Shown here: piece after piece, positions 35,397-47,706 of the stretch
Layout of the letters: every line of letters begins with the position of its first letter
Position numbering within the stretch: the first letter of the stretch is position 1
Assembly (NCBI GenBank): GCA_019633425.1
Contig: WSUB01000156.1
Coordinates: forward strand, 1 to 64,000
DNA length: 64,000 bases
Direction of reading: 5' to 3'
Source: Tulasnella sp. 424
Taxonomy: Eukaryota; Basidiomycota; Agaricomycetes; Cantharellales; Tulasnellaceae
The notes under the pieces: generated by a model
Database searches by the model: none
Seen by the model: the letters and a program-made list of their open reading frames with translations, nothing else
Told to the model about the DNA's origin: nothing
Program-made: the position numbers and the translations under genes

Positions 35397-36303
35397 GGGG
35401 GAAATTGGGTTGGGCTGAAATCAGCGAGCGAGCCCGGGGATTAAATGGCCCTCGGCTTCATACACATTCGCACTACAGACGAGACGAATCCACGATAACT
35501 TTTGCAGTCGATGCTGTTCCTTCATCTTTCCCTCGCTGATGCCATGAAGACCGCTTGTCCAGCCACGCAACGGCCCTAACCGAGGGAAATTGCTCATTGC
35601 TGTGGTAGGGAGGGGAAGCGTCGGTCATTGTACCAACCTAACCAGCGGACTTGATTCTCCCGAATCGGGTGTCGTCTCGCTGCGTCGCATCGTTCTTGCT
35701 GAATTGGAGGGAAGGGGATGGTTGTGGGAATCGTTTAAGGGCTAGCGCTAGGCAACCGTGAGTGACGGGTCGACGTTGTCATGTATACACACACCACAGG
35801 TTTCTGGGCAGCTTCCCATAAGCACCCTCTCGTTCGTGGAAATAAGGCGCAGCAGCCTGACCGCATTGTTTGTTTAAGTGATTCTGGAATGAAGATTGCC
35901 ATGCAGTAAAGTGCTTGGACCAGTGCAGCGCAATGGTAACCCGGATGTGCTATTAATCATGTTCCGGTTTCCCTGGCCCGGGGTTGAGATGCAGTGCTAC
36001 GACCCTCGCTCATTCTGAGCGATTTTCGGTCATATCTCCCTTGCAGTTCTGAGTCTCAGGTCTTGAGCCAGAGCTGCGGAGAAACGTCAGGTACACGCAG
36101 CTTGAAAAAGTCACTTCTATTGAGGAGCGGGGTTTTAAAACAGCATCAGAGAATGAATAATTTAAGTCTCGGGGAGGTGCTGCGGTAGATGCTTTTGAAT
36201 CATGTTGCAAATCGGGGGAGGGGTTTGGTACCGCTGATGGCGCAGTGTCGAGGATTCCGCAGTCATACCAGAGTCGAGTCTGGAATCATACCCTCAATGA
36301 CAT
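35397..36303. other. Intergenic region between gene E and COQ4
   Basis: Upstream region of gene E and downstream region of COQ4. No gene or clear promoter element seen. Confidence 0.4.
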
Positions 36304-37386
36304 CTATTGAGTACGTCTTTGTCCCATCGCTTCGAGTTCTGCTCGCTCCCGTGCTGCTTTCTCGGCAGCCAGCTTCTGCTTTCTGGCCTTTGCGGCCTCG
36401 CTCAACGGACGGCTCCAGACTGCGGGTGGGGGGTCGAAGACTCCCAACTCCTTCTTCATCTCTTCCACGTTCTGCTCCCATCGCTCCTCCCAATATACGG
36501 CGATCAAAGGCTTCGAGGTGCCTCCACCGCACTTCAATGCCCATGGAAGGTATTCGGTGAACAGCCTGTGCCGTTTTTCAGGAGTTAAGCGAAGTTGTCC
36601 AAGGACGCCCGAGAGAAGCGTCATCGGCAGGCCGATGTTGAAGAATTCGAAGAACTTGAGGGCTAATTCGGATTCGACATTGACTGGCAGATTGCACAGG
36701 CAGTGATAGAAGTCGTGCGATTCCCGGTAACGTTTCATGACGTATGCAAGTTCTGGGTCGTCGATGTAGTGGACCTGTTCGATGAAAGGGAAACAGGCTC
36801 AGTCCTCGGACCCCGTCACTTCCGAATGCGGAAGGCTTACAGGCTCGCGAGTATCAGGCGTAACACCGCACCGTTCCAACCAAGTGATATACGCCCGCCC
36901 AAATGTGCCCTCGGGAAGGGCCTTGAGCTTCTCCATGTCAACAGTATCCGAGTTGACGCTTGGTCTTTCTCGCATGATTCTCCTTCCTTCTGCACTAGCT
37001 AACATGGCGTCACGCATCCTAGGGAGTGCGAATCCTGCGGTGGTCTCTCCCAGCGCGGCAACCATGTCTACAAGAGGGGAGAGCGGATAGTTCATAAACG
37101 AAACAGCGTTCCCAAAAACGTCAACAGAGGCCAAGAGCTTTCGGAATTAATGCGACTCACCCCCTCTTCTAGGATCTTTCAATGCCATAAGACCGGATCC
37201 CACAGCCATGAAGGCGTTTTCGAGGGTATTGAGTGGCCAATGCCCAGGGTAGGCTGGCTCCGCTCGAGAGAACAGATGACGACTGCCAGCACTGCCGGCC
37301 GCCGGAAGAATCGTCCGTGACGTCGTCCATCTGGTGGCATGGAGGATTGAGCTTGCAGTTGACTGAGCGCGTCGCAAGGCGGCCAT
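36304..37386 (-). CDS. COQ4: Ubiquinone biosynthesis protein Coq4, mitochondrial
   Basis: Matrix-side organiser of the coenzyme Q synthesis complex, recently linked to oxidative C1 decarboxylation of the ring. Exons on the minus strand are 37386-37161, 37067-36841 and 36774-36304, giving 307 aa. An Arg/Ser-rich N-terminus fits a mitochondrial presequence. Family blocks are PGHWPLNTLENAFMAVGSG, DPRRGDMVAALGETT and the metal site HDFYHCLCNLPVNVESE (HDxxH plus a distal Glu), then LALKFFEF, GLPM and LPWALKCGG. The C-terminal helix is extended and rich in Ala/Lys/Glu. It is divergent from the methyltransferase gene, with start codons 163 bp apart. Confidence 0.92.
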
Positions 37387-37549
37387 GGCTGAAATGGGTT
37401 AAGGATCGGGAGTGCGTTTTTGGCGAACTTCGGAATCGCCGCAAAGCTCCGGGTGGCGTCGGGTCAACGTAGACAAACACCATAATACAAGCATCGCACC
37501 GCTGAGCTCAACCCTCTTTCTCTCTCGCTATACATATACTGCAGCGAAG

Positions 37550-38823
37550 ATGGGTACTGTAGCATATCCAAGTCTGGAACTAGTGGGAGACTCTCCGAAT
37601 TTCGTCAAAGACATGTCCATCGCACCTTCCAAAGCGCCAACCTCTGGGCCACAGACAAATCTTGACTCTGATAGCGAGGAACATTATGTTCAAGATATCG
37701 ATGGATTTGGAATAGCCGGTAGAATCTGGTACGGGGATGTCAACGGATCCACGGCTCGGCGCGAGGCGTCTTGCGTTCAGTCCGTTCATCATCGCCGTTT
37801 GTCATTCGTTTCGACAGGGAAGCAGCGTACATCCTCCCTTTCTACTTTCAGAGCAACGGATACGGTAACGACGGTGTGCAATTCGATCCGCCAAGTTCCT
37901 TTCGCGGAGGACGCGGGAATAACGTGGTGATTGAGCTTGGATCGGTGAGAACGAGAGGGTTTTTTTACTTTAACCCCTTTTGGCACTGCGAAATGTTGAC
38001 GGGAATTGCTGAAGACAGGGAACAGGTTACGCCGGATTGGAGCTTGCTGCGACACTATCCCCGACAGACGTGGTGGTTTTAACTGATCTAAAAGAAGTTT
38101 GTCCGCTGCTGGAGAAGAATGCTAAAGATGCGGGACGAAGAGGAAAAGGTGCTATGGTCCGCATCCGTCCATTGGAGTGGGGAAGCATCCCGGACGGTGA
38201 GGCCGTCTTGAATGATACACAGAAGTTGGGAGGAGTGACGCATGTAGTCTGCAGCGACGTGGTACGTTTGGACTCGTGCCGTTACGCCTTAGGTAGTGAG
38301 CTAGAACGTTGCCTGAAGCATTCTTATATTTCCAGGTTTACTTTCCCCCGTTGATTCCCCTCTTACTCCGGACTCTCTTGCAACTCACCACCAAAAGTCT
38401 AGTCGAAGATATCCCTTCACCGCCAGTAGAGGTCATCATTTCATGTGAGCTTATGATGAATTGTGCCTTTTCCCGCCCCAGGTCTCATACTTAACTTTAC
38501 CATTGGAAGATAAAATCCGCTCTTACACGTTCGAAACTCCATTCTGGAGAGCGTTTGGAGCCTGGTTTGAATTCAGGCCGGTGTTCATACGAAGAAAGGC
38601 ACACAACGAGGAAAATGATGGGCGAGCTGAGCAGGAGACGTGGGCTGACTGGACCCGGTTTGGGTCCGTGGAAAGTGGCGATAACCATGATTATTTTGTC
38701 TTTGTTGGAAGGAGGCGTATAGAGAGCCACGCATGGCCGGTACCCGAAAGCGATGACGAGCTTATGGTAGCAAGGGGAGACGATACGTTCGAAACGTTGC
38801 TCATGCTGGATGTCGCGGGATGA
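37550..38823 (+). CDS. METTL21-like protein-lysine methyltransferase (family 16)
   Basis: SAM-dependent seven-beta-strand methyltransferase. Exons are 37550-37728, 37818-37944, 38019-38261, 38336-38444 and 38510-38823, giving 323 aa. SAM motif I (VIELGSGTGYAGLELA) is created by splicing at 37944/38019. Motif II is VVLTDLKEV, followed by a PLEWG strand. The SDVVYFPPLIPLLLRTL block corresponds to the post-I/D-x-x-Y motif, and SYKIRSYTFETPFW follows. This pattern is usual for METTL21/EFM-type enzymes, which modify chaperones or elongation factors; the substrate here is unknown. Confidence 0.85.
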
Positions 38824-38959
38824 CCAAAGCGACGACGAACTCGTCGATGTAATGTATTGAATGTACAAGTTGACAGCTTCCGACTAGAGGTTAATTGATG
38901 AGAAAAATCAGCCTGGATTGTTACCAATACTCGGAGGAGTAATGAACGACTTACAAACT

Positions 38960-39902
38960 CTACTCTGGTACCCACCCTTCCCTCAGCGTCTTCTCTAACC
39001 TTCGGACCTCCTCTGCGGTGGTGGCTTTGAGAATGGCAGCCTTGACACGCTCGCGTTCTTCTGCTGTCATCATTCGACCGGCTTTCCCAGCTCCAAGGGC
39101 TGCACCTGCTGGACCGGCAGGCTCTTCTTCGGTCGTAGCGGCCCCCTTCGAGGGAACTGCCTTCGCGGCTGTAAGTGAAGTTGCCAATGCCGTTGGGAGA
39201 TTATCAGGGGTTAAGAACAGCGTCTTGGCCGATTTTCGTTCCTATTTAAGCGGGACGGGGGATGGGGTTACTTCAGGCCAAATCTTGGGCGCGAAGGGAA
39301 CCGTCTCGCACCTTATCCTGTATCCTCTGATAGTCCAACACTCGAAGCGACTTGCAGTTGAATATCAGCCATTCCCGATAGTACTTCTTCTCGCGAACGG
39401 GGTTGCCCACTAGACTGAGGTACTCGAGCTGCTTCAATTCCCCCAACGGCACGAGATCACCCAACTCGGAAACCGCGTTGTTGGTTAAGCATAGGGAGGT
39501 AAGATTCGGGATTGATTTGGCCAATGTTGGTGAGATGTGCGCGACGCGGTTGTTAGAGACTAATAAGGTGGATAGACGTTTGAGGAGAGGGAAGTTTTGT
39601 AGCTGAGAGACCGAGTTGTCGGTTAGGTCGATGGTGTCATGTTGATCCTAGAAAATAAACCACATTGGGTCAAGAGGAACGTCCCAAAGGTGAGACTGCG
39701 AACGTACATACTCGTGTTACGCCAAGATTTTCAATAGTTGGGATCTTGTGCCCTATAACCAACAATGAGGGCATCCAGTCATTATTGACGGTCGTGACAA
39801 AGGCATCGTTCGTGCGCACTAACCTCGAAGATCAAGCTCTCTGTCTTTTAGAGGGTTGATATAGGACGGTGACGACGCGATGAGCTCTGGCGTTAGCTTC
39901 AT
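38960..39902 (-). CDS. LEA1: U2 snRNP protein A' (Lea1)
   Basis: Leucine-rich-repeat protein that binds U2 snRNA stem-loop IV with U2B''. Exons on the minus strand are 39902-39824, 39752-39712, 39647-39312 and 39241-38960, giving 245 aa. The N-terminus reads MKLTPELIASSPSYINPLKD. The LRRs follow: DTIDLTDNSV, TLLVSNNRVAHI, TSLCLTNNAVSELGDL and EYLSLVGNPV, capped by YYREWLIFNCKSLRVLDYQ and then KERKSAKTLF. The C-terminal helix (VKAAILKATTAEEVRRLE) ends with GWVPE, as in the family. It is convergent with the methyltransferase gene, 136 bp apart. Confidence 0.92.
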
Positions 39903-40734
39903 GGCGGGGCGTTGGGGAGGATCCCGTGGACGGTCTTCAATAAAACCCGATACTCAATGTTCCCAGGACGCGGCGAATGACCTCAACGACACTTATGGTT
40001 TAGTAGACGCCGGGCTCGATAGCTTACTAGCACCTGAGATAGGGTAGTCTCTCGACTAACGCAAGGTTGGGTTTTATGTCAAGGGTGGCTCGGCAGGTCG
40101 AAAAGAAGCTGGGCAGGTCGACACGCGGGGAAGACGCGTCAGATCCGCGTGCCCTCCCTTGTCCAGAAACACGAAATGGGGACGGAAGAGGAGACTTGAA
40201 TTCGGCTTAACGAGTTGGGTCGGCGGCGAGGGTTATCGTAGGGCGTGAAAACTCGCTCCTGAGGAATCTCTTGCCCAGACAGAAGCGCCAGTGGCCGCAA
40301 GCGCGTAAATCGCAAGGAATCAACGCACTTTTTGCACTTGTAAATCCATTGGCTATGTATTCTGTGGATATTCGAGATAAAAGTGCTAGTTATGTGTTAG
40401 CGGGGAGGCTTGCCATCTCGGGCCCTGGCGGTTGTCGAGGGAGAGCGAACTTCGCCTTGTTCGAATTCGAATTCCAACAAAACGAGCATCACCTCTTTTC
40501 TCTCTTCACCTTCCCCCTCCGTCCCCTCAACGACCTCCCACTGCCCCTCCTCACTCCCTTCCTCGCAGGTCAGCACTCGACCCACTTTTTTTCTCATCTT
40601 TACGTTGTTCTCGTTGTTCTCAGTGTTGATTATTGACTGTTATTCTTCTTGCAGTTGTCTTGTCTTCATCTCCAGTCCACGTCGCGATAGCGCAAACCTC
40701 GTCGTAAAAAAGGCCCCCCTTCTTCCTTTCTACC
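39903..40734. other. Divergent promoter region of LEA1 and the septin gene
   Basis: No gene seen. The 250 bp before the septin ATG are CT-rich, as is usual for strongly expressed basidiomycete genes. Confidence 0.45.
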
Positions 40735-42512
40735 ATGTCCAGTGCCGGTGTCTCTCCTTCTCCTTCGCCCCAGCCTTACGCTCCTAACGGTGCAAACGGC
40801 TACGGTGCTTCTACCCCCAACGGCAGTCAATCTCCCGCTGCCGTCCCCGCCAACGGCAGCTCTCATCACTTGTCCAGCATCGTCAGGAAAAAACTCATGG
40901 GTTACGTCGGTTTCGCCAACCTTCCCAACCAGGTCCACAGGAAGAGCATCCGAAAGGGCTTCCAGTTCACTTGCATGGTCGTTGGTGCGTACCTGTTGCG
41001 TTTTTTTTGCGACTGTTTTAATCGCGGTCTGGTTCGCAACGCGTCGTGCATTCTGTATCTGACTACCTCTCCTTCCTTTTCCATGCGTTTTCAGGTGAAT
41101 CTGGACTCGGAAAGTCGACTTTGATCAACACTCTCTTCAACACAACACTTTACCCGGCAAGGCCCTCACCGGACCCTGCTGTTGAACGCCCCAAGACCGT
41201 TGCCATCGAGAGTATCAGCGCTGGTTCGTCCCACAATCACTCCTACTAGCTCAAAATTGCTCTAACGTCCTCTGCTTTCTCCAGACATCGAGGAAAGCGG
41301 TGTTCGTCTCCGCTTGACCGTTGTCGATACCCCCGGTTTTGGTGACTTTGTGAACAACGATGAGAGCTGGAAGCCAATCGTGGAGAACATCGAGGCTCGG
41401 TTCGATGCCTACCTCGAGCAGGAGAACAGGGTCAACCGACAAAAGATGGTCGACAACCGTGTCCATGCCTGCTTGTACTTCATCCAGCCAACCGGCCATA
41501 CGTAAGTGCTCCCGCCTTTCTCTAGCGTCGGATATGCGGAGCTGATACTGTCCCAAAGTCTGAAGCAGATCGATATCGAGTTCATGCGAAGACTGCACAC
41601 CAAGGTCAACTTGATTCCTATCATCGCCAAGGCTGATACCTTGACCGATGAAGAGGTTGCGAACTTCAAGCGACGCGTGAGCATAGCCATTGCTTCATGC
41701 GTAACACGTGTTCACCTATTGATTTCATTAGGTTTTGGCTGATATTGAGCACCACAACATCCGTATCTTCCAAGCCCCCGTCTACGAGAACGAAGATGAG
41801 GAGACTCTTGCCGAGCACGAAGCCATCGTCACCAAGATTCCCTTCGCTGTTGTTGGCTCCAACTCTGAGCTCGAGCTTGAAGATGGTCGCGTCATCCGCG
41901 GACGTTCGTATCCTTGGGGTGTCGTCGAGGTCGACAACGAGGAGCACTGCGACTTTGTCAAGCTCAGGCAGATGTTGATCAGGACGCACATGGAGGAATT
42001 GAGGGAGCACACCAACAACGTGTTGTACGAGAACTACCGTAGCGACAAGCTGCTCGGTATGGGTGTTACCCAGGACCACTCTGTCTTCCGGGAAGTCAAG
42101 TACGTATTATGCCTTCCAGAAGCATATTCTCGCCCAAACTCACTCCCGTTCTCCCATAGCCCCGCCGCCAAGAGCGCCGAAGAGCGCACCCTTCACGAAG
42201 CCAAGCTCTCGAAGATGGAGGCAGAGATGAAGATGGTCTTCCAACAGAAGGTCCAGGAGAAGGAGGCCAAGCTCAAGCAGTCGGAAGAGGAGCTGTACGC
42301 GCGCCACCGAGAGATGAAGGAGGCACTCGAGAAACAGAGGGCCGAATTGGAGGACAAGAAGAGGCGACTCGAGAGTGGTCGACCTCTGACCCCCGAAAAG
42401 GCAAGCGTGAGTGGTGGTAAAATGTTTCGGATCTCCTTGCAAGTCTTACTGACATTCTCGTCTCCTTCGCGTCTTGCAGCAAACGAAGAAGAAGGGCTTC
42501 CTGCGTACTTAG
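40735..42512 (+). CDS. Septin, Cdc3/AspB type
   Basis: Filament-forming GTPase of septum and polarity scaffolds. Exons are 40735-40984, 41095-41223, 41285-41501, 41559-41676, 41732-42099, 42160-42406 and 42480-42512, giving 453 aa. A Ser/Asn/Pro-rich N-terminus is followed by the polybasic [10 protein letters not shown]. The P-loop GESGLGKST lies across the first intron. Switch II is [11 protein letters not shown], the G4 motif is AKAD, and the septin unique element is near SYPWGVVEV. The C-terminus is a coiled coil (residues ~330-430) ending in KKKGFLRT. The [15 protein letters not shown] signature and the coiled coil point to the Cdc3 subgroup; subgroup choice is less sure than family. Confidence 0.93.
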
Positions 42513-43170
42513 ACGTACGTCTGGGTAGCTTGCGGTGCGGCATTACGCCTTGTCTGTATTTCCATGTTTCCTTTTCCTCCTCCCTCCCCTCTTCACTCGG
42601 TGCTACTCTATCCGCAGCCCTGGCGTATTTCGTTCCTTTGCTATTTATCGGTTTGTTTCCTCCTCCCTTGCTTCTTCTCTTATGCCCCGTCCTCTCCTTC
42701 TTTTACATCCCTCTTCCACAGAAAATCGCGATCCTACCTTTCACGGGGTGGTTCCATTCTGCTCATTCCTCGACTGTCTCTTTCTCCCTTTTTTTCCCCT
42801 TTCTACTTCAAATAAAATCACGAATACCCCTTGGCGGCAGTTGGACTTGTGGTTTCCCGCTACGATTGTTTCTTCGAATCTACTACGCTTCTCTTTGACT
42901 ATGGTCTTGGTAATTGTTCTCCCCGTCCGTCGCGTGAGGCTGAGTCCTGAGTGTTTCGGGTTAGAGGCTCGTCATTGAAGTCTTGCCTTGGGCCTCTGGG
43001 GGGCTCAAGGGGAACCCTGTGAAACCATGTAATCATTGCGATCTCGACTCTTTCAACCACCCCCTGGCTGTTTTGCCTCATCATCGCCTAAAAAGCCGCG
43101 CACTGAGCTCATTTTCACGTACTTTATCTACTCCTCCTTCTATTCTCCTGTTCTCAAAAGTGCTAAAGCC
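42513..43170. other. Intergenic region between septin and MTR10
   Basis: T/C-rich 3' and promoter DNA; nothing else recognised. Confidence 0.4.
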
Positions 43171-46100
43171 ATGGCAGACGTGGCAAACGAAAGTATCCAG
43201 CAGGTTCTGGCGGCGTTGGACATCTTTAGCGGAAAGCCAGACAAGGAGTCGCTTGACAAAGCCAATGCGTGGCTGCAGAACTTCCAGCACGCTGTGAGTT
43301 CGAGCTTAAAATCCGTTTGGTGATTTTGACTGCGACTGACGCTGCTTCTCGCTCTTTCGGGCCTCGATGGTGGCTGGGGGGTCGCTACATAGACCGAGTC
43401 TTGGCCGACTTGCAACGTCTTGTTGATGTCGCCCAGCATCCCAGACGCAGGAAGGACGTTCGCAGCTCAAACATTCCGCGCAAAGGTGGATCCCAGCTTC
43501 CTTACGGCGGCCCTCTTTTTCGCCCTTTCGTCCCGCGGCACCTAACCGAGTCAAACCTCTTCCACCTTTTTCTTCTTCTTCGATTAACAAAAGGTCACCC
43601 ACGATCTCCATCAACTGGACGCGTCTCAAAGAGCCGGCTTACGAGATACTCTGATCACCGCAATTCAAAAATACGCAAACGGTCCTCGGGCGGTTCTCAT
43701 TCAGCTGTGCTTGGCCTTGTCGGGTCTCGCGCTGCAGATGAAGGAATGGGATAATCCCGTTTTGGACGTGATTAACGGGTTGGGACAGAACCCTTTGACT
43801 GTACCCGCGTTGTTGCTATTCTTGACCGTGCTTCCAGAAGAGGTTGCGGGGAACACTAGGATACCAATGTCGGTACGTTCGTTTCCGGGAAGCTTCCCTA
43901 TCCGGTATATCAGCTGAATGACGACATTTTCAGACGGAGGAATTCCGCGCACAAGAGGCCCAGTTGCTTACGGCGAATGGGCCAGAGGTGTTAAAGCTGC
44001 TCACGATATACAGCCAGGCTCAGGGTGGGGTGTGATATAACCATTCCTGGCATCCCCATACGCTAACGAGTACCGTTAGGCATCACCCCGAACGTACAAG
44101 CTCAGGTCTTCAAGTGCCTTCGTAGTTGGCTTCAGACCGGCGAGGTTACACCCATCATGATCGCCGACACACCTCTTTTCCAACTCAGCTTCAATGGACT
44201 CGCTTACGACGAGCTGTTCGACCCTGCGATTGACGTTCTCTGCGGTCTCATTCACGAGACCCAAGAGATTCACGACAATATGGATGTCATCCAGGCCCTC
44301 ATCCCGAGGCTTGTGGCCCTGCGGCCTATGCTAGCGGCAGCGCTGCAGGCTGACGATGCGGACAAAGTCCGAGGGTACTGCCGACTGTTCACGGAAGCGG
44401 GAGAGACGTATCGCCTTCTGATCCTTCAGCACCCCGAGACATTCTTCCCCATTGTCGAGGCCATTGGAGAATGTGCTGCGTACCATGACCTCGATATCGT
44501 TCCCATCACCTTCCATTTCTGGTTCCGCCTCGCCCAAAGCATCGGCAAGAAACCCGATGTGCCCCAACCATTCACCGACGCCTATCGCGCGCTTATGAGC
44601 GTGATCATCAAGCACCTGCACTTCCCCGTCAATCCGGAGGACATGTCCCCTCAAGAGCGCGACGACTTCAGAGCATTCCGGCATGTGATGGGTGATACGT
44701 TGAAGGACTGCTGCTACGTTCTCGGAACGGACAGCTGTCTGTTGACCACGCTCGAGATGATCACGCAAGCTCTGGCCAAAGGGACCTCTGGTCAGCCGGT
44801 GTCGTGGCAGGATATCGAGGCACCTTTGTTCTCCATGCGATCGATGGGGGCGGAGGTCAATCCGGATGACGACGAGATTCTTCCAAAGATCATGGATCTT
44901 ATTCCTCAACTCCCGTCCCACCCACGAGTTCGCTACGCTGCCATCATGGTCATCTCTCGTTATACCGAATGGACGGACAGACACCCCACGTACATTCCTT
45001 TCCAGTTGAGCTATATCTCTGCCGGATTCGACGACCCAGATCAAGAGGTCGCTGCAGCGTCTGGGCAGGCAATGAAATACATGTGCAAAGATTGTCGACA
45101 GGTGCGTCATGAATATGGAGTGAGGTGAAGGACTTCGAACTTACCGGCTACCCATGTTCTAGCATCTGGTTCCATACATTCCTCAGCTTCACGACTTTGT
45201 TCGGTCAATGGGCTCTAAGCTCCTACAAGATGACCGGCTGCAAGTGTATGAGGCCATCGCCTACGTCATCACGTCGATGCCAATGGAGGAAGCTGGACAG
45301 ACTCTTCGTCTTTTCTGTCTCGATCTGGTAACACATATCCACGGAATCGTCTCGAAGCCAACAGCAGAAAAGGATGAGCTGACGAGCATCGCCGGTTAGT
45401 CTGGACGAGACATGTTTTGAAGAGTCGTATCTAATAGTCGTGGTTCTTCCAGATGCACTCGAGCTGTTAGAGACGATGCTCGCGGTGGTTCAATCTTTCG
45501 GCGAAGAATTGCCAACGGCATGTAAAGACACCGCCACGGAAGTCTATGCGGTCCTGGATGCGCTCATCGCCAAGTATGGCAACGTATACTTCATCAGTGA
45601 AAGAGTGTGCCGAGTCATCAAGCAGGGAATGCAATTCTTTGGGAACGCCGCTGCTGCTCTCGCCCCCAGCCTACTGCGACGGGTCGGCGCAGCATATCAA
45701 AGCACTGGATTCTCGAGTTTCCTGTGGCTTCAAGGCAAAGTTGTAGCCTATTACGGCACCTCGTCAGACCCCACACTGCAACAAGCATTGAAGGAGACTT
45801 TGGAACAGTCCAGCGCTCAGACGTTTGCGATGCTAAAAGTCCAGACGCCATCGGACATACCAGACGGTTAGATTCCATTCCGAGATATTACGCGGCAGGC
45901 CTGCTCGCTGACACCAGATCTCTTACAGTGATCGAGGATTACTTACACTTACTGATCCAGATGTTGACTTTCTGCCCTGACTACGTTTTGCTCACGCCAT
46001 CCTTCCCGGCATCTTTCCAAGCCATTTTAACATCTCTTACCCTCGTTCATCCCGACATCATCTACCCCGCTTTAGACCTCTTGTGGATGATTTTGGGGCA

Positions 46101-46551
46101 TGAAAGCATGACAGCGTCGGTATCCCAGCCAGCCAAATACGCCCAATACGCGGCGGCCATCCGACAAGCTGCTAGCGTGAACGGCTTCCAATTTGTGGGA
46201 CTTCTTTTGACGGGACTGGTCACAACGTTCCCGGAAGATTCGGTTCATCTCGTCGCATCTTTGTTCCGCCTGCTTGCCGGTGGATGGAGAACGGAACTTG
46301 CTACATGGCTGCCCCCAGCGGTACAACAGCTGCCTGCAGCATCGTTACCTGCGGACGCAAAGACCAAGTTCCTGAATGACATGGGAAAGTGAGTAACCCA
46401 ATCTTCGGCCTATCTACGACCCCGACTAACATACTCGATCTGTGCAAGTGCTTTGTCAAACGGGAACTTGGACCACGTGAGGAGCTCTATCCTGTCCCTG
46501 AACCGGACCTCACGACGGGCGAAGGAACGCACTCGAGATCTCGTGGCTTAG
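43171..46551 (+). CDS. MTR10: Karyopherin Mtr10 / transportin-3
   Basis: Nuclear import receptor for SR-type mRNA-binding proteins; HEAT-repeat importin-beta family. Exons are 43171-43293, 43393-43485, 43594-43872, 43934-44024, 44080-45101, 45163-45394, 45453-45866, 45929-46388 and 46449-46551, giving 938 aa, the usual family length. The N-terminal importin-like repeat is seen (ANAWLQNFQHA...FAAQTFRAKV), then LCLALSGLALQMKEW, VFKCLRSWLQTGE and FYxLA-type helices throughout. The C-terminus is short and basic (SRRAKERTRDLVA). An SRPK-like kinase, a possible modifier of cargo of this receptor, is encoded 12 kb away; this may be chance. Confidence 0.9.
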
Positions 46552-46751
46552 AGTCTTTGATACTTTGGTGATTTCTGGACGATCTTCATCTCGTGCCAAT
46601 GTAGTTGAGTTGTTGTAGTTGTTGTAGTTAATTGTTGATAGAATGATAGTTTGGACTATGTGGCCAGGCGCGGTGGGAAAAAGCGGACAGGGTCCTGAAA
46701 ACCTGTTGCCAAACTCCTTCTGCCACCTACCCCCTGGACTCTGTTCATCTC

Positions 46752-47630
46752 ATGTCACGATATCAAGCCTTGTCCTCTGATGTAGTCAAGTCCCTCTTCA
46801 ACGGACCTGGCGTGTACCAACTTGCATTCTCGTTTGAATATGGAATGAGTGAGAGCGACACCTTTGTTGTACGAGGGGCCCCTAACAGTTGCTTGTTTTC
46901 TAGCGATGTTCCATACCTTTATTGGTGGTCAGTAACCTTTACATCGCGGCCTCGCTTTATAAAACTCACTTTCTGGTACCCGGCTCAGGTATCATTCAGT
47001 TCAGGACACTCCGTATGTCCAAGAATTCTCAAGAGCGGAGGGCTTCGTCCGGCTGATCTCGCATTATGGCTTTACATAGCCCGGCAGCAGTTTGGAAACC
47101 TTCAGTCACGAATTTTCCCTGTATATTTTGGAGTCTCAACAAGTATTACCACTGCCTTGCTGGCGTCTTGGGTGTTCAATCACCCTGATGTAGTTCCGAA
47201 CTTCAGCCGCCCTGGTTTGGCGGACGTTGCCCAAGCGTGGACCCTGGTTGTAGTTGGCTCAATGCAAGCTCTGAATTGGCTCTATCTTGGGCCTCTGACT
47301 TCGAGGTAGCGAATTTGTGCTCGTGGCCGTCTAGAAATTAGACTGACATTTTGCCCGCAAACCCCCAGCCTCATGTTCAAGCGCCATAAGCTCGAACGCG
47401 CCGAGGGCAAATCGTACACTGATCCTACTGTTGGGCCTTTGTTTGCTGTCACGTGAGAGCTAAGATTAGCTTACTTTGTTTCTCTTTTTCAGGTATCGGA
47501 CGAGATGAAGGCTCTTACCAAGAAGTTCGGCGCCCTCCATGGAATCAGCAGCTTGACGAATCTCATTTCCATCCTTGGAATGACATTCCACGGGCTCTGG
47601 ATCGCAAAATACGGAACAAAGGGCTACTAA
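46752..47630 (+). CDS. TMEM205/DUF4149-like small membrane protein with two microexons
   Basis: Exons are 46752-46848, 46904-46927, 46989-47012, 47080-47305, 47369-47429 and 47493-47630, giving 189 aa. Exons 2 and 3 are only 24 nt each, yet joining them gives the family core across three junctions: MTMFHTFIGG, IIQFRTLPRQQFG and NLQSRIFPVYFG. Four membrane segments are visible: residues around 25-45, 55-80, the ALNWLYLGPL segment, and FGALHGISSLTNLISILGM. No enzymatic function is known for the family; human TMEM205 relates to cisplatin tolerance. Confidence 0.82.
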
Positions 47631-47706
47631 ATCCCTCCTCTCATTTGGTCTCATTCACGATACGTATTTGAATTTCCTAACGAGGTTGATATCAATACAC
47701 CCCTTA

